From NCBI GenBank assembly GCA_024645065.1, contig JAHEGP010000073.1:1-12350 (forward strand): a stretch of 12,350 nt of DNA, given 5' to 3'. A program made the translations under genes and the position numbers. This stretch comes from Cellvibrionales bacterium (lineage in GTDB: Bacteria > Pseudomonadota > Gammaproteobacteria > Pseudomonadales > JAHEGP01). The notes under the pieces were generated by a model that was given only the letters and a program-made list of their open reading frames with translations, was not told where the DNA came from and did not search any database. This document shows, piece by piece, positions 1 to 6,668 of this stretch. The first letter of the stretch is position 1. Each line of letters begins with the position of its first letter.

Positions 1-147
1 GTCTACCCGGCGCAAGACCGGGGGGAAAACATTGCCCCTGAGTCCAAATGCTGCCGCGCCCACTCTCACCCCCGCTGCGTGCGCTCCGCACCCCTGCTTC
101 TGTTTACACCAGGGCCAGCTCAGCCAGCCCACAGCGTTTGATGACTC

Positions 148-163
148 GCGGCAAGCCCGCCGC
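148..163 (-). terminator. Weak hairpin just downstream of the SYLF gene
   Basis: A 5-bp perfect stem (GCGGC at 148-152 and GCCGC at 159-163) with a 6-base loop lies 2 bases beyond the TAA stop of the leftward SYLF gene. Its position suits a transcription terminator or 3'-end stabiliser, but no run of U follows it in the leftward direction and the stem is short. In a GC-rich genome such a stem can occur by chance, so this is a weak call. The rest of 1-147 shows no gene or RNA that I recognise. Confidence 0.22.
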
Positions 164-165
164 AA

Positions 166-756
166 TTAGTTGCTACTCGTGGCGATGGGGGTAAAGGTAA
201 TGCGCTGTCCACCAAGCGCAGCCTCAGCGATCAACCCTCCCTTGGACTGCACGAACACCGCCAGCCCCTTGACATAGCGGGCGCCACCTTGACGCGCCTG
301 GTTGGGCCCGGAACTCAAGGATGTGGAAACCCCGGTTGAGCCGCCCTGGGCAGTTGCACCCGCCGTTACCGCAACCGCCGCTGCCTTGGCATCAAACTCG
401 AATGTGCCACGGGTAAATTCTTCGTAGGCACGCTGGTCCTGAAAGAAAATGATTTCACTGAAAACCTGGCCACCGATCTGGAAGCCCACAGAAAGATGGT
501 ACAACTTGGAGGTGCCGGTAACATAGCCGCGGCGATAAACCTGTCCGTGACCGTAGGCAAAGCCAAGCAGCCACGCTCCCTTGCCAACGTTCGGGTACAC
601 GGCATAGCCATAGGATTTTTCGAAATACTCTTGCACCAGAGGTGAGAACTTAAAAACGTCAATAGTATTCGAGTAGTCCTCAATAACCCTCGCGGTGCTG
701 AAAGAGGACAGCCCCAGCATCCAGGCCGTGACCATATATAGCGCTATTTTTTTCAT
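166..756 (-). CDS. Secreted SYLF/YSC84-domain protein
   Basis: A 196-residue protein of the SYLF (YSC84-like, formerly DUF500) family, whose eukaryotic members bind lipids and actin; the bacterial role is not established. Residues 1-22 look like a Sec signal peptide (MKK, a hydrophobic core, then a small-residue cleavage site near STA|RV). There is no cysteine at the cleavage site, so it is probably periplasmic or secreted and not a lipoprotein. The family pattern runs through the mature chain: SYGYAVYPNVGKG at about 48-60, GQVYRRGYVTG at 71-81, then GFQIGGQVFSEIIFF at 91-105, FEFDAKAAAVAV at 119-130, and GLAVFVQSKGGLIAEAALGGQ at the C-terminal side. The start is supported by a GGGAG Shine-Dalgarno sequence a few bases upstream. 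The gene stands alone, divergent from the TonB-dependent receptor, with its own likely promoter. The family assignment is firm; the function is not. Confidence 0.93.
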   Translation of the reverse strand: MKKIALYMVTAWMLGLSSFSTARVIEDYSNTIDVFKFSPLVQEYFEKSYGYAVYPNVGKGAWLLGFAYGHGQVYRRGYVTGTSKLYHLSVGFQIGGQVFSEIIFFQDQRAYEEFTRGTFEFDAKAAAVAVTAGATAQGGSTGVSTSLSSGPNQARQGGARYVKGLAVFVQSKGGLIAEAALGGQRITFTPIATSSN

Positions 757-787
757 GAGGTGCTCCCGCTGTGTTTTTTACCGGACT

Positions 788-816
788 ATTGTACAGCTTG
801 TTCAGGCCATTGCTAA
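788..816 (-). promoter_or_regulatory. Sigma70-like promoter for the SYLF gene
   Basis: Reading leftward, TTAGCA (816-811, 4 of 6 matches to the -35 consensus) is followed after exactly 17 bases by TACAAT (793-788, 5 of 6 matches to the -10). This predicts a transcript start near 781 and a leader of roughly 25 bases before the ATG at 756. Composition and spacing are both good for a housekeeping promoter. The rest of the 757-977 spacer shows no clear promoter for the receptor: an AT-rich TAATATAC at 928-935 could be its -10, but no matching -35 was found, and no Fur-type operator was seen. Confidence 0.5.
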
Positions 817-977
817 AGGGATTGCCGCCGTCAGGCAGAATTTATAGCCGCCGACACTCATGCAGCGGGAATCCAGTACGACGACAGTCTTTTTTCCGGC
901 GATCAATCTAAATCCCTGCCACTGGGGTAATATACGGGTTACCTGTCCTTCACCCTGGCCTTGATTCGCGACCATCC

Positions 978-3185
978 ATGCGCTCCCATTTGTCCATTAC
1001 ACTATTCGCACTATTGCCCGCATACGCCATCGCAGAATCGGGGCTGCTGGAGGAAGTCGTGGTCAGCGCCCAGCGCCGCTCCCAGTCGGTGATGGATATC
1101 CCGATGAGTGTCAGCGTTGTCGACCAGCAATTGCTCAGCGATTCGGTGATCAGCAACATTGACACCCTGGTGGCCTATACACCCGGGCTGAGCGGCATTG
1201 AGCAGGGGATCAGCACCCCCATCTTTGCCATTCGCGGCATAAGTTCCAACAGCTTTGGCATTGGCGGCGAAGCCAGTGTCGGGGTCTTTGTCGACGAAGC
1301 CTATATCGGTCGCATCAATTCCACCGGCGCGGCTTTCATGGATGTCGCCAGGGTCGAAGTACTGCGCGGACCCCAGAGCACTCTTTTTGGCCGCAATTCG
1401 TCGGCCGGCACCATCAGCATTGTCACCAACCAGCCCCAGGATCAGGCCAGCCTCGATTATCGCCTGGCCTATGGCAGTTTCGACTCTGTGGATGCGGCTT
1501 TCACAGCCAACACCCCGCTGATCCCGGATACCTTGCTGTTGCGCGCCAACCTGCTGCACCACACCGATAACGGTTACAACCGTAACGTGTTGCTCGATCG
1601 TCCGGTTGGCGACCGTGACACCTGGGCAGGCCGCGCAGCGCTGCTATGGCGGGCCAGTGATCATCTGGACGCGACTCTTACCCTGGCGGCTGAAAATACC
1701 GACAGCGGCGGCCTCGGCTATGGCAGCACCGATCCGTTGCTGGCCGCGGCAGGAGGGGTCAGTCCAGACCCATTCTCCGGCGAGATGGCTTCGGACCAGG
1801 AAATTTTTGACGATAACCGCAGCCGCGACGTGCGGCTCCATGTCGACTGGCAAATCGACCCGCAATTACAACTCAAATCGATCTCGGCCTGGCATTACAA
1901 TCGCAGTCCCAACCTGTTCGATGTCGACGGCAGCGCGCTGTTCATCCTCAATGCTGGATTCAGCGACCGCAATTCGACAACGTTCAGCCAGGAGCTGCGC
2001 CTGCTCGGAAGTAACGAACGGTTCGATTGGATCATAGGTGCCAGCTATTTCGCCGAGGATGTCGATGCCGATATCCTGCTCAATTACAACGAATTCAACA
2101 CCATCGGCGGTACCCCCGTACCTCCACCACCGGTACCGCCCGTGTTCAAGGTGTGCGACCCGGTTTCCGATAGCGTGCTGGGGCCTTGCGACGACGATGT
2201 CAGCGAGCGCTCGGCTACCCGCGGCGACTACCGCAGCTATGCGGTCTATGCCGACGTCAACATGCCGCTGGGGGACAAGTTTTCCGCCAGCGGTGGCCTG
2301 CGCTACACCTTCGATCGCAAGGACTACAGCTATGATGCACCGCTGGTGGACAATGTCACTACTCGGTTCCTGGGAAACAATGTTCTGGGCTATAGCACCG
2401 AGGGCGCGCAACAGCTGTCCTCGGACTGGGATCAGTGGCAGCCCCGGCTGGCGCTGGACTACCGCTGGCATGAGCAACTACTGGCTTACGCCAGCGTCAG
2501 CCGGGGCTACAAGGCCGGGGGCTTTGACCCAGCCGCGACTGCGGATTTATCCAGCTTCGACGAGGAGACCTCCTGGTCTTATGAAATTGGCCTGAAAACC
2601 AGTTTCTGGCAGCAAAGGGCTCGCTTCAACGCCACCGCCTATCGCTACGATTACGAGAATTACCAGGTGCAATTGATTAGCAACGGCCTGGCGCGCACGG
2701 TGAATGCACCCGAGGTGGATGGCAGCGGTGTGGAGCTGGAGCTGCACCTGCAGCCCCACCCCCGCTGGCAGTTGATATCCAGCGCTGCCTTCAGTCGCGC
2801 GCGTTTCGGGGATTTCGTGCTGGACGCTATTGACCTCAGCGATAATCGCACCATTCTTTCACCGGAGACCAGCGTGAGCATGATCGGTGAGTATCGTCAT
2901 CCACTGCCGGCGCTGGGCTACGCCAGCGTGCGATTCGAATGGCTTTACCAGGGAGAGCAATACTTCAGCGTACAAAATCTCGCTAGCGAGAAGCAACCCG
3001 CCCATGCGGTGTCAAATCTCTATATCGGCATCGCCAATGACCAGCGCGGCTGGCAGCTGCGAGCGATGGCGAGGAACCTTTTCAACACCGAATACTATGT
3101 CATCAATCGCGACCTCGGCGCCGGCCCGGTTGCGCTGCGGGCAGCACCGATCTACTATGGCATTGAGCTGAAGGGCTCATTCTAG
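978..3185 (+). CDS. TonB-dependent outer-membrane receptor
   Basis: A 735-residue TonB-dependent receptor. It is expected to import a substrate (siderophore, vitamin, glycan or other) across the outer membrane using energy from TonB-ExbB-ExbD. Residues 1-19 form a signal peptide (cleavage near AIA|E). A TonB-box-like segment, LEEVVVSAQRR, lies at 24-34. The plug domain covers about 40-150 and contains the family hallmark VEVLRGPQSTLFGRNSSAG from residue 126. The remainder is beta-barrel, ending in phenylalanine (IELKGSF) as BAM substrates do. An extracellular-loop candidate at 377-404 is proline-rich with cysteines at 393 and 404. The ATG at 978 is the only in-frame ATG/GTG/TTG between the preceding stop (909) and the signal peptide, although no clear Shine-Dalgarno precedes it. 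No TonB, ABC transporter or degradative gene lies alongside, so the substrate cannot be named. Confidence 0.97.
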   Translation: MRSHLSITLFALLPAYAIAESGLLEEVVVSAQRRSQSVMDIPMSVSVVDQQLLSDSVISNIDTLVAYTPGLSGIEQGISTPIFAIRGISSNSFGIGGEASVGVFVDEAYIGRINSTGAAFMDVARVEVLRGPQSTLFGRNSSAGTISIVTNQPQDQASLDYRLAYGSFDSVDAAFTANTPLIPDTLLLRANLLHHTDNGYNRNVLLDRPVGDRDTWAGRAALLWRASDHLDATLTLAAENTDSGGLGYGSTDPLLAAAGGVSPDPFSGEMASDQEIFDDNRSRDVRLHVDWQIDPQLQLKSISAWHYNRSPNLFDVDGSALFILNAGFSDRNSTTFSQELRLLGSNERFDWIIGASYFAEDVDADILLNYNEFNTIGGTPVPPPPVPPVFKVCDPVSDSVLGPCDDDVSERSATRGDYRSYAVYADVNMPLGDKFSASGGLRYTFDRKDYSYDAPLVDNVTTRFLGNNVLGYSTEGAQQLSSDWDQWQPRLALDYRWHEQLLAYASVSRGYKAGGFDPAATADLSSFDEETSWSYEIGLKTSFWQQRARFNATAYRYDYENYQVQLISNGLARTVNAPEVDGSGVELELHLQPHPRWQLISSAAFSRARFGDFVLDAIDLSDNRTILSPETSVSMIGEYRHPLPALGYASVRFEWLYQGEQYFSVQNLASEKQPAHAVSNLYIGIANDQRGWQLRAMARNLFNTEYYVINRDLGAGPVALRAAPIYYGIELKGSF

Positions 3186-3192
3186 CGCCTTA

Positions 3193-3220
3193 TTGCAGCG
3201 CCCCTTCGGGTCGCTACAAT
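3193..3220 (+). promoter_or_regulatory. Promoter-like sequence upstream of the DUF2784 gene
   Basis: TACAAT at 3215-3220 matches the sigma70 -10 at 5 of 6 positions. Sixteen bases upstream, TTGCAG (3193-3198) matches the -35 at only its first three positions. If used, it would start a transcript near 3227 with a leader of about 90 bases before the ATG at 3317. This would let the DUF2784 gene be expressed independently of the receptor. Confidence 0.33.
3197..3215 (+). terminator. Hairpin after the receptor stop codon
   Basis: Twelve bases after the receptor TAG, AGCG/CGCT outer arms and CCC/GGG inner arms form a stem with one C-T mismatch and a TTC loop. No U-run follows, so it is a poor intrinsic terminator. 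It also overlaps the promoter-like -10 at 3215-3220. It may help end or stabilise the receptor mRNA, or be a chance GC-rich fold. Confidence 0.25.
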
Positions 3221-3250
3221 AGTGGCTCGTGAAAACGCCAACGCTCCGCC

Positions 3251-3293
3251 CTGGACACCGCTCCAGCATTTTGTCCGGGCCAAGCGCCTGGCC
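3251..3293 (+). other. Two tandem small hairpins in the DUF2784 leader
   Basis: Two perfect 5-bp stems, each with a 6-base loop, follow one another. CTGGA (3251-3255) pairs with TCCAG (3262-3266), and GGCCA (3278-3282) pairs with TGGCC (3289-3293). The second ends 14 bases before the GGAGG Shine-Dalgarno sequence (3308-3312) of the DUF2784 gene. CTCCA at 3261-3265 could instead pair with TGGAG at 3307-3311, covering the ribosome site. The stems are seen in the sequence; any regulatory role is speculation. Confidence 0.3.
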
Positions 3294-3316
3294 AAAAACC
3301 AGCGATTGGAGGTGCA

Positions 3317-3769
3317 ATGGATACCCGGGCGCTCTTGGGTCTGGCAGCGGACGCTATCCTGGTCACCCACGCGGCCATCGTCCTTTTTATTGTCCTGGGG
3401 CTGGTGCTGATTCTCATCGGCCGGCTTGCCGGATGGCATTGGGTCAGAAACCCCTGGTTTCGCCTGCTCCATTGCGCCGCTATTCTGGTTGTCGTTTTGC
3501 AGTCCTGGTGCGGCATTATCTGCCCGCTCACGGACTGGGAAATGGCGCTGCGGTCAAAAGCAGCAGAGACCGTTTATGAAGGCTCTTTTGTAAGCCACTG
3601 GATTCACCAGCTCATGTATTACCAGGCCCCGCCATGGGTTTTCGTCGTTTCCTACACTGCCTTTGGCGGCCTCGTTTTGCTGAGCTGGTACATGGTACGA
3701 CCCCGTCCGTTTAGGACTTCCTCGAGGGACGAACCCGGCTTACAAAAGATTGAGCACAAGGCCAAGTAG
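3317..3769 (+). CDS. DUF2784-family small inner-membrane protein
   Basis: A 150-residue integral membrane protein matching the DUF2784 family, for which I know no established function. Hydrophobic segments span about 11-36, 48-68 and 106-127. The family hallmark, a cysteine-containing CPLTDWE followed by ALR, lies at 69-78, then a SF..HWIHQLMYY region at 90-102. Cysteines sit at 53, 65 and 69, and a charged, probably cytoplasmic tail begins at about 128. The ATG is preceded by a strong GGAGG four bases upstream, which fixes the start and excludes the overlapping frames that open at 3222 and 3229. The last ten codons, including the stop, overlap the 3' end of the convergent prenyltransferase gene by 30 bases. 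It lies downstream of the receptor in the same direction, but a 131-base structured gap with a promoter-like -10 argues against tight coupling. Confidence 0.9.
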   Translation: MDTRALLGLAADAILVTHAAIVLFIVLGLVLILIGRLAGWHWVRNPWFRLLHCAAILVVVLQSWCGIICPLTDWEMALRSKAAETVYEGSFVSHWIHQLMYYQAPPWVFVVSYTAFGGLVLLSWYMVRPRPFRTSSRDEPGLQKIEHKAK

Positions 3770-4726
3770 AAACAAGCCGCTGAACTTCCGGGTGTGATCG
3801 AACGCATGGGCAGCGTACCACAGGGGCCAAACTTCGGCCGGGAAATCATCGGGACGCTGCTGTGGCGCACGCATTCGATAAGCCCCGATCAAGCGCCACA
3901 GGGAGGGGAGATTGAGCAGCACCAGTAACAACCATGGACCACTGTACTGCGCCAGAACCAATCCGATCGTCAGCAGGTACTGCGCCACCATCATCACCAC
4001 CACACAGTCACGCGCACGATCTTCCCCCAGTATCACCGGCAGCGAACGCACACCCTTGGCACGATCGACCTCGAGTTTATCCGTGTGCTTGCCAAACAGC
4101 ACCGAGGTGGGCCCCAGGGCGTAGACCAGGCTAACCCACGCCACACCCCAACTCCACTGACCCGCGATGACAAAATAGCTACCGCCGATCATTAGTGGCC
4201 CCCACACCAGCAGTACCGCGGGTTCGCCCAGGCCGATGTACTTTAGGGGATAACTGTAAAACAAAACAAAGAATGCGCCCGCAGCCAGCAAGCCCAGCGT
4301 GATTCCCCCCCGCTCCCACACCAGGATCGCACCCACCAAAAGCGCCAAACCGCCGGTGCAGGCGATGTAGCGAAGCATCTGGCTGCGACTCATCAGTCCA
4401 TGTTCCAGCACATGGGTGCCGTAGCGATTGCGATGGTAATCGTCGCTATCGATTCCGCGAGTGGAGTCAGTCAAATCATTGAGCTGGTTATTGGTCGCGT
4501 GGGCCAATAGCAAGCCCAGCATTACCAGCCCCATGTAGTAGCCATTAAAAACCCCATCTTGCAGGGCCAGCAGCCCCCCGACCGCGCAGGAAGTGAAGGT
4601 CATGAGCAGTACCGATGCGCGGCTGGCGATCAGCCAGCGCGACAGCGGGTCGAGCTCTGCCCACTGGGCCTTGTCAACCTGGGGCATGGTGCGCAGTGCC
4701 TGGTACCACATAGCAGTGTTGGGCAT
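3740..4726 (-). CDS. UbiA/MenA-type prenyltransferase
   Basis: A 328-residue polytopic membrane protein of the UbiA superfamily, which transfers isoprenoid chains from a diphosphate to an aromatic acceptor using Mg2+ held by two aspartate-rich motifs. Both are present: N83-D84-L-T-D87 with D93 (NDLTDSTRGID), and D216-K-L-E-V-D221 followed by RAKGVRSLPV. The segment YSYPLKYIGLGEPAVL at 157-172 recalls MenA-like members. Hydrophobic segments are spread from about 35 to 327. The start is placed at 4726, where AGGAAA lies upstream at Shine-Dalgarno distance. An in-frame ATG at 4795 would add 23 polar residues without family character. No men or ubi gene is adjacent, so the acceptor (naphthoate, hydroxybenzoate or another aromatic) cannot be decided. 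Its 3' end overlaps the DUF2784 gene by 30 bases; its 5' end faces the transporter gene. Confidence 0.9.
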   Translation of the reverse strand: MPNTAMWYQALRTMPQVDKAQWAELDPLSRWLIASRASVLLMTFTSCAVGGLLALQDGVFNGYYMGLVMLGLLLAHATNNQLNDLTDSTRGIDSDDYHRNRYGTHVLEHGLMSRSQMLRYIACTGGLALLVGAILVWERGGITLGLLAAGAFFVLFYSYPLKYIGLGEPAVLLVWGPLMIGGSYFVIAGQWSWGVAWVSLVYALGPTSVLFGKHTDKLEVDRAKGVRSLPVILGEDRARDCVVVMMVAQYLLTIGLVLAQYSGPWLLLVLLNLPSLWRLIGAYRMRAPQQRPDDFPAEVWPLWYAAHAFDHTRKFSGLFLLGLVLNLL

Positions 4727-4915
4727 TGTCTGTTTTTCCTGAAGTGTGGGCGCCAATGTTAGCCTAGTCCAGCGGGTTGGCTCTACGGCGAACACATCTT
4801 ATTGCACGCGCCCGGATTTCGCCTTCACAGACGCTGCAGCCAATGGTGGTGTGTCTACGCCGGACGCCATCAACCCGATCACCACAGGTCACTCGCAGGT
4901 CATCAGAATCAGCGT

Positions 4916-4921
4916 TACAAT
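4916..4921 (+). promoter_or_regulatory. Probable -10 element for the transporter gene
   Basis: TACAAT at 4916-4921 matches the sigma70 -10 at 5 of 6 positions and would give a transcript starting near 4928, about 25 bases before the ATG. No good -35 lies at 16-18 bases (CTCGCA at 4892-4897 is the best, 3 of 6), so an activator may be needed or the call may be wrong. The remainder of the 226-base divergent spacer (4727-4952) shows no gene, and I saw no clear promoter for the leftward prenyltransferase. Confidence 0.35.
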
Positions 4922-4952
4922 GCCCCCATAAAAAATAACAGGGTAAGACGAG

Positions 4953-6635
4953 ATGCCAGAATTATTCGACAGCTTTTGGGTGTGGTTACAGCATCTCATG
5001 CATCAGAATCCGGTACTGCCACTGTTTTTGATCATCGGCCTGGGTTACGTTATCGGTAATTTTCGGGTTGGCAGTTTTTCCTTCGGTTCGGTCGCGGGCG
5101 TGTTGTTTGCAGGCATCATTTTCGGCCATTTTTTTGGCCTGCGGATCAATCCCGGCGCCCAGGCGGTGGGATTTGCCCTGTTCATTTTTTCGGTCGGCTA
5201 CCAGGCCGGCCCACGCTTTTTCAGCGCGATCAAGGAAGACGGTTTAAAGTACTTTGCGCTGGCGCTGGTGGTAACGCTGAGTGCCGTGGTGATTACCCTC
5301 GTTGCCGCGCGACTATTGCAGGCGGATCCCGGGGTGTCTGCCGGGTTGCTGGCGGGCGGGCTGACCAGTTCACCCACCCTGGCGGCGGCCCAGGACGCGG
5401 TGCGCAGTGGTACGGTGTCGCTGCCCGATGATTGGGACCGTGAAGCGATTGTCGGCAATATTGCTACCACCTATGCCATCACCTATATCTTTGGCCTGAC
5501 CGGCCTGATTTCGATCATCAAGTACATGCCGCGTATACTCGGCCTCGACATGGCGGCGGAAGCTGCCCGGCTCGAGCGCGAGTCACAGCAGGCCATCAGC
5601 CCCACCAATATCACGACGCGCTGCTACCGGGTAGAAAACCCCGATTTCATCAAAATGGCCCTGGGTGAGATTCGCGATACCTATTGCGAGCGCATCCCGG
5701 TATCTACCGTGATCCGGGATGGCGAAAAGATCGAACTCGAAAAAACCGATCACCTCCAGCTGAATGATATTGTCGAGTTGACCGGCCCACGGCGGCTCTT
5801 TACCCGCGGCATCCAGGATCTCGGCCCCGAGATTCCACCCGAATGGAATATTCGGCGGGTGCAGGATAGCGCCCAGGTTGTGGTGACCAATAAGGAGGTA
5901 TTCGGCAAAACCCTGGGTGAATTGAACATTCCCTACGGCTTCGGTGTGCTGGTTCAGCATATCACCAGAACCGGCGTGCAGCTGCCGCACAGCAACGAAC
6001 TGACCCTGACCAAGGGGGATGTGCTGACCATTATCGGGCCGGCCACCAGCATCGATCGCTTCGGGGAATACGCGGGTGAGATCGAACGCGATATTTCCGC
6101 AACCGACATGAAAACCTTTGCATTTGGCATTGCGGCAGGTGCGCTACTCGGCATGATCTCGGTCCCTGTGGGGGGAGTGTCCCTCGGCCTCGGCGCGGCA
6201 GGGGGATTGCTCGCCTCGGGTTTGATCATCGGCTACCTGCGCAGTATACGACCCACCTTTGGCCGCTTGCCTGAAGCGGCGCGCTGGGTGCTGATGGAGT
6301 TCGGGCTGCTTTTGTTCATGGCCGGAGTGGGCTTGCAGGCGGGGGGCAATATTGTTGAAACCCTGGGACATAGCGGGCCGACCCTGATTCTGGCCGGTGT
6401 CGTCATCACTGTCGTACCGATCGCGGTGGCCTATTTTTTCGGCAGCAAGGTCTTGAAGCTCAACCCGGCAATCCTGATGGGAGCGCTCACCGGGGCAATG
6501 ACCAGCGGCGCGGCACTGAGTGTGGTGACCGCCGAGGCCAAAAGCGCCATTCCCGCTATCGGCTACGCCGGCACTTACGCCTTTGGTAACGTATTATTGA
6601 TGGTCGCCGGCCCGCTACTGATCTTGCTCGGCTGA
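4953..6635 (+). CDS. Aspartate:alanine exchanger-family transporter with TrkA-C domains
   Basis: A 560-residue inner-membrane transporter of the AAE family (AspT/YidE/YbjL type). Two Asp-Al_Ex membrane halves, at about 22-190 and 385-560, flank a hydrophilic middle with two TrkA-C/RCK-C-like units at about 220-285 and 300-365. The second of these includes GKTLGELNIP and LTKGDVLTIIGP. The halves look like an internal duplication: GGLTSSPTLAAAQDAV (135-150) corresponds to GALTGAMTSGAALSVV (510-525), and each is followed by a TYA motif. GYQAGP lies at 82-87. The length is close to that of AspT. AspT itself swaps aspartate for alanine, but many relatives have no known substrate, so specificity is not assigned. 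The ATG follows CAGGG by nine bases, and the N-terminus is soluble for about 20 residues before the first membrane helix. No decarboxylase (AspD-like) gene is adjacent, which weakens a strict AspT role. Confidence 0.93.
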   Translation: MPELFDSFWVWLQHLMHQNPVLPLFLIIGLGYVIGNFRVGSFSFGSVAGVLFAGIIFGHFFGLRINPGAQAVGFALFIFSVGYQAGPRFFSAIKEDGLKYFALALVVTLSAVVITLVAARLLQADPGVSAGLLAGGLTSSPTLAAAQDAVRSGTVSLPDDWDREAIVGNIATTYAITYIFGLTGLISIIKYMPRILGLDMAAEAARLERESQQAISPTNITTRCYRVENPDFIKMALGEIRDTYCERIPVSTVIRDGEKIELEKTDHLQLNDIVELTGPRRLFTRGIQDLGPEIPPEWNIRRVQDSAQVVVTNKEVFGKTLGELNIPYGFGVLVQHITRTGVQLPHSNELTLTKGDVLTIIGPATSIDRFGEYAGEIERDISATDMKTFAFGIAAGALLGMISVPVGGVSLGLGAAGGLLASGLIIGYLRSIRPTFGRLPEAARWVLMEFGLLLFMAGVGLQAGGNIVETLGHSGPTLILAGVVITVVPIAVAYFFGSKVLKLNPAILMGALTGAMTSGAALSVVTAEAKSAIPAIGYAGTYAFGNVLLMVAGPLLILLG

Positions 6636-6660
6636 GCCACCGCGACAATCCCGGGCGGCT
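6635..6660. terminator. Imperfect hairpin between convergent transporter and recD genes
   Basis: In the 33-base gap between the transporter TGA and the recD stop, AGCC (6635-6638) pairs with GGCT (6657-6660) and CCG (6640-6642) with CGG (6652-6654), with a small internal bulge and a 9-base loop. Two T residues follow on the + strand. It is the only candidate terminator in the gap and could serve both directions, but it is weak. Confidence 0.25.
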
Positions 6661-6668
6661 TTGAGCAG

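Noticed and set aside
79..91. A 5-bp inverted repeat, GTGCG/CGCAC, with a 3-base loop.
   Set aside because: Short stems like this are common in GC-rich DNA, and it has no U-run or neighbouring gene end to serve.
1..168. Two + strand frames open from the left edge (stops at 139-141 and 166-168), possible gene tails.
   Set aside because: They are short, low-complexity, GC-driven translations with nothing recognisable, so the presence of a gene cannot be supported.
3222..3579. Two overlapping + strand frames starting at 3222 and 3229, before the DUF2784 start.
   Set aside because: They lack a good ribosome site and a recognisable protein pattern, while the frame starting at 3317 has GGAGG and the DUF2784 hallmark.
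4727..4795. A 23-residue N-terminal extension of the prenyltransferase starting at the ATG at 4795.
   Set aside because: The extension is not family-like, and the ATG at 4726 has its own AGGAAA ribosome site.
4901..5010. A perfect 10-base direct repeat, CATCAGAATC, at 4901-4910 and 5001-5010.
   Set aside because: The match stops at exactly 10 bases on both sides and the second copy lies inside coding sequence. It has no other mobile or regulatory hallmark, so chance is the simplest account.
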